A stretch of DNA of 8,121 nt from positions 1 to 8,121 of the forward strand of contig JAHECJ010000074.1 of the NCBI GenBank assembly GCA_024641805.1. Direction: 5' to 3'. This DNA is from Desulfococcus sp. Its GTDB lineage: Bacteria; Desulfobacterota; Desulfobacteria; Desulfobacterales; Desulfosalsimonadaceae. How positions within the stretch are numbered: position 1 is the first letter of the stretch; each line of letters begins with the position of its first letter. Below the pieces are notes generated by a model that saw nothing but the letters and a program-made list of their open reading frames with translations, searched no databases and was not told the origin of the DNA. Both the position numbers and the translations under genes were made by a program. Of the stretch, positions 6,081 through 8,121 are shown piece after piece.

Positions 6081-7390
6081 TCATCCGTTTTTAACTTCTT
6101 CCGCCACCTGATTCACGTCCGCCATAACTTTTGAGATGTCCAGCGTCAGCAGACGCCGGTTTTCCATGACCAACCGCCCGTTGATAATCGATGTGTCCAC
6201 ATCATTTCCGCCGGCGGCATACACCAGATGGGAATGCATATTATACATGGGCGTCAGGTGCGGTTTGTTGGTATCAATGACAATCACATCCGCTTTTTTC
6301 CCGGGCGCCAGTGAACCGGTCACGTCATCCAATCCCAGGGCGCGGGCGGCCTCACAGGTCGCCATCTTCAGAACGGTTTTCGCGTCCATGACCGTGGGAT
6401 CCAGGGTATTGACCTTGTGAATCTTGGCAGCACTGTCCATTTCCAGGAACATATCAATATTATTATTACTGGTGCATCCGTCCGTGCCGAGCCCCACGCA
6501 AACGCCGGCGTTCATCATCTGCGGCACCGGGGCGATTCCGGAGGCCAGTTTCATATTGCTCTCCGGATTATGGGAGACCTTGACATCATATGATGCCATC
6601 AGATCTATATCCTTTTCTGTCAGCGCCACGCAATGGCAGGCCAGCAAAAGCGGTGACAGCACCCCGATATTTGCCAGATGCGCGATGGGTGTTTTGCCGT
6701 AACGTTCAAAGATTGTGTTCGCCTCGGTTTGTGTTTCGGCCACATGGATAATCAGCGGAACATTATACTTTTTGATAGCCCGTCGGCTTTTGCAAGCAGT
6801 TCAGGGGCGCACAGATACGGGGAGTGGGGTTCCACGGCCACGGTGATCAGCGGATCTCCTTTCCACTTTTTAATCAGATCTTCCGTGTAGGCAAATCCCT
6901 GTTCAATGGGGCCGTAACAGGGGCAGGGGAAATCATAGAGCACTTCACCCACCACGGCCCGCATTCCGGCCTGCCGGGCAGCTTCGGCCACCGCGTCTTC
7001 AAACAGATACATGTCCGCAAAACAGGTGGTCCCGGAAAGGATCATCTCCGCGCACGCCAGCAGGGCGCCTGTTTTAACCTTTTCATAATTCAGCTTTGCC
7101 TCGGCCGGGAAAATATAATCATTGAGCCAGGCCATTAAATTAAGATCATCGGCAAGCCCCCGGAAACACGTCATGGATGCATGGGTATGGGTATTGATCA
7201 ATCCGGGCATGATAATTCCGTTTTTTGCGTCTACGACCTTTGCCGCCCGGCAGTCCGCAAATTGATCAGAGGGGCCGATTCCCGTAATCCGGTCCCCGGA
7301 AATGGCCACCGCGCCGTCGGGAATGACTGTTTCATCGCTGTCCATTGTCAGGACCGTGCCGTTTTTAATCAGAATATCCGCTGTTTTCAT
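6081..7390 (-). pseudogene. mtaD: 5'-methylthioadenosine/S-adenosylhomocysteine deaminase (MtaD family), frameshifted
   Basis: This amidohydrolase-superfamily gene is split by one missing base. Frame one (ATG 7390) runs to residue 207 (GLSK), then leaves the family and stops at 6752. The rest, from KYNVPLIIHVAET onward, lies in another frame and ends at the TGA at 6081. Adding one A at 6769-6773 gives a 436-residue protein of normal length. It deaminates MTA, SAH or adenosine to the inosine forms, in the cytoplasm. Metal ligands are His68 and His70 (NTHTH), His216 (IIHVAE) and Asp304 (LGTDG). Substrate residues Glu187, His189 and Glu219, and the SHNPESNMKLASG block (273-285), are intact. The start overlaps the stop of the phosphorylase gene (ATGA), with no strong Shine-Dalgarno, so translation is probably coupled. 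Every expected residue survives, so a sequence error or a very recent mutation is likelier than an old pseudogene. Exact substrate preference cannot be read from sequence. Confidence 0.88.
6769..6773 (-). other. Frameshift site in mtaD (A-run one base short)
   Basis: The coding strand reads CTATCAAAAAGTATAATG. With six A instead of five it reads L-S-K-K-Y-N-V-P-L-I-I-H-V-A-E, the expected family sequence. As given, the frame continues S-I-M-F-R and then TGA. A -1 slip on the AAA codon would also restore the frame, but no full slippery heptamer or strong downstream structure is evident. Confidence 0.85.
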
Positions 7391-8121
7391 TTTGCAGCCA
7401 GTTCCCTTGCAACAAATTGTATAATCAAGGATACTTTTGACGCGGCCTGTCGAGCGACATCAATGATCCCTTCTTCCGTATCCGCCGTCGGGTGGTCCGG
7501 GTCGTTAATATTGGTGATAGTGGACAGACCCAGGATCTTCATTTTTGCGTGAACCGCCGCAATCGCTTCATGGACAGTGGAAAACCCGACCGCGTCCGCG
7601 CCGATCCGCTTTAAAAAACGCGTTTCCGCCGAAGTTTCAAGTGACGGTCCTTTCAAGCCGGCATAGACTCCTTTTTGCAGTTTTTCACCGCACACCCGGC
7701 CCGCTCTTTCGGCAATCGCTGCCAGATCTTTATCATACACGGCCGTCATATCGGGGAACCGGGTACCCCATTCATCGTCATTCGGCCCGACCAGAGGATT
7801 TTCCCCTGTCAGGTTGATATGATCGTCTATCAACATTATATCTCCGGGTTTGAACGCCAGATTCAGGCCGCCGGCGGCGTTTGTCAGGATCAAAATCCGA
7901 ACCCCGAGCTGCTGCATCACCCGTACCGGAAACACCACTTCCCGGGGGGAATATCCCTCATAGAGGTGGAACCTTCCCTGCATGGCGATGACATCAAGGC
8001 CTTCAAGGGTTCCGGATACCAGCCGTCCGTGATGACTCCGGACGGTGGACACCGGTATATTGGGGATATCTCTGTAATCAAACACTTTTTTCAAATCAAT
8101 GGCTTCAATGCTTTCCCCCAG
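7387..8121 (-). CDS. punA: Purine nucleoside phosphorylase, trimeric PNP/MTAP family (5' end beyond window)
   Basis: The frame is open to the window edge and shows 244 residues. About 25-35 N-terminal residues are missing, including the glycine-rich phosphate loop. A TTG at 8094 is internal, because family sequence (LGESIEAIDL) continues upstream of it. The enzyme splits purine nucleosides with phosphate into base and ribose-1-phosphate. In visible numbering, motifs are SHHGRL (29-34, phosphate), MQGRFHLYEGY (47-57), NAAGG (81-85), GENPLVGPND (106-115), GPSLETSAE (158-166, base-binding Glu162) and TITN (201-204, Asn204). Asn rather than Asp at that last site favours 6-oxopurines (inosine, guanosine) over MTA, from family knowledge. 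Two substitutions stand out: Phe180 where PNPs usually have Met (VGMST), and His184 where Pro is usual (STVPE). Coupling to mtaD suggests it may act on methylthioinosine or inosine. Confidence 0.9.
   Translation of the reverse strand: MGESIEAIDLKKVFDYRDIPNIPVSTVRSHHGRLVSGTLEGLDVIAMQGRFHLYEGYSPREVVFPVRVMQQLGVRILILTNAAGGLNLAFKPGDIMLIDDHINLTGENPLVGPNDDEWGTRFPDMTAVYDKDLAAIAERAGRVCGEKLQKGVYAGLKGPSLETSAETRFLKRIGADAVGFSTVHEAIAAVHAKMKILGLSTITNINDPDHPTADTEEGIIDVARQAASKVSLIIQFVARELAAK

Noticed and set aside
6752..6754. TGA ending the first mtaD fragment as another selenocysteine codon
   Set aside because: The residues just before it (SIMFR) and the same frame after it lack MtaD similarity, whereas a one-base shift restores the family sequence.
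8092..8094. TTG at 8094 as the start of the phosphorylase
   Set aside because: In-frame family sequence (LGESIEAIDL) continues to the window edge, so the true start lies outside the window.

Overview
The window is a run of genes all read from the minus strand, so transcription runs from high to low coordinates. Gene content points to a strictly anaerobic Desulfobacterota (former Deltaproteobacteria) bacterium, probably a sulfate reducer of the Desulfobacterales type. The evidence is a cytoplasmic selenocysteine formate dehydrogenase with a NuoG-like iron-sulfur front end, a MlaA-MlaC-RND cluster, and a purine nucleoside phosphorylase/MtaD pair. This placement is an inference from gene content, not from a marker gene.

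Right part (8121 to 6081): a purine nucleoside phosphorylase, cut by the window edge, overlaps by four bases (ATGA) with an mtaD-type 5'-methylthioadenosine/S-adenosylhomocysteine deaminase. Deaminase followed by phosphorylase would recycle MTA, SAH or adenosine through their inosine forms. As given, the deaminase is broken by the loss of one A in a short A-run near residue 207. All catalytic residues are present across the two frames, so this is either a recent mutation or a sequence error.

Middle part (6080 to 2883): a 389-base intergenic stretch holds a GGTGTCA-type inverted/tandem repeat, a GC-rich hairpin and a good sigma-70-like promoter. It is followed by fdhA. A six-frame reading splits fdhA into two ORFs (5691-4561 and 4548-2926), but the separating TGA at 4563-4561 lies exactly where the catalytic selenocysteine of formate dehydrogenases sits. 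It is followed by a SECIS-like hairpin with a GGUCU loop at the same spacing I recall for E. coli fdhF. The real product is one 921-residue selenoprotein. A strong intrinsic terminator lies just past its stop.

Left part (2665 to 1): mlaA, mlaC and an RND/MMPL-family permease (cut by the window edge) form a tight cluster. The proteins should act at the outer membrane, in the periplasm and in the inner membrane respectively, probably in lipid movement between the membranes. The permease sits where an MlaFEDB ABC transporter might be expected. MlaA here carries a type I signal peptide, no lipobox, and an acidic linker encoded by a 9-bp DNA repeat.

The most important points are the selenocysteine codon that makes fdhA look like two genes, an Arg in place of an expected cluster-binding Cys in the same protein, the mtaD frameshift, and the RND-linked Mla cluster.
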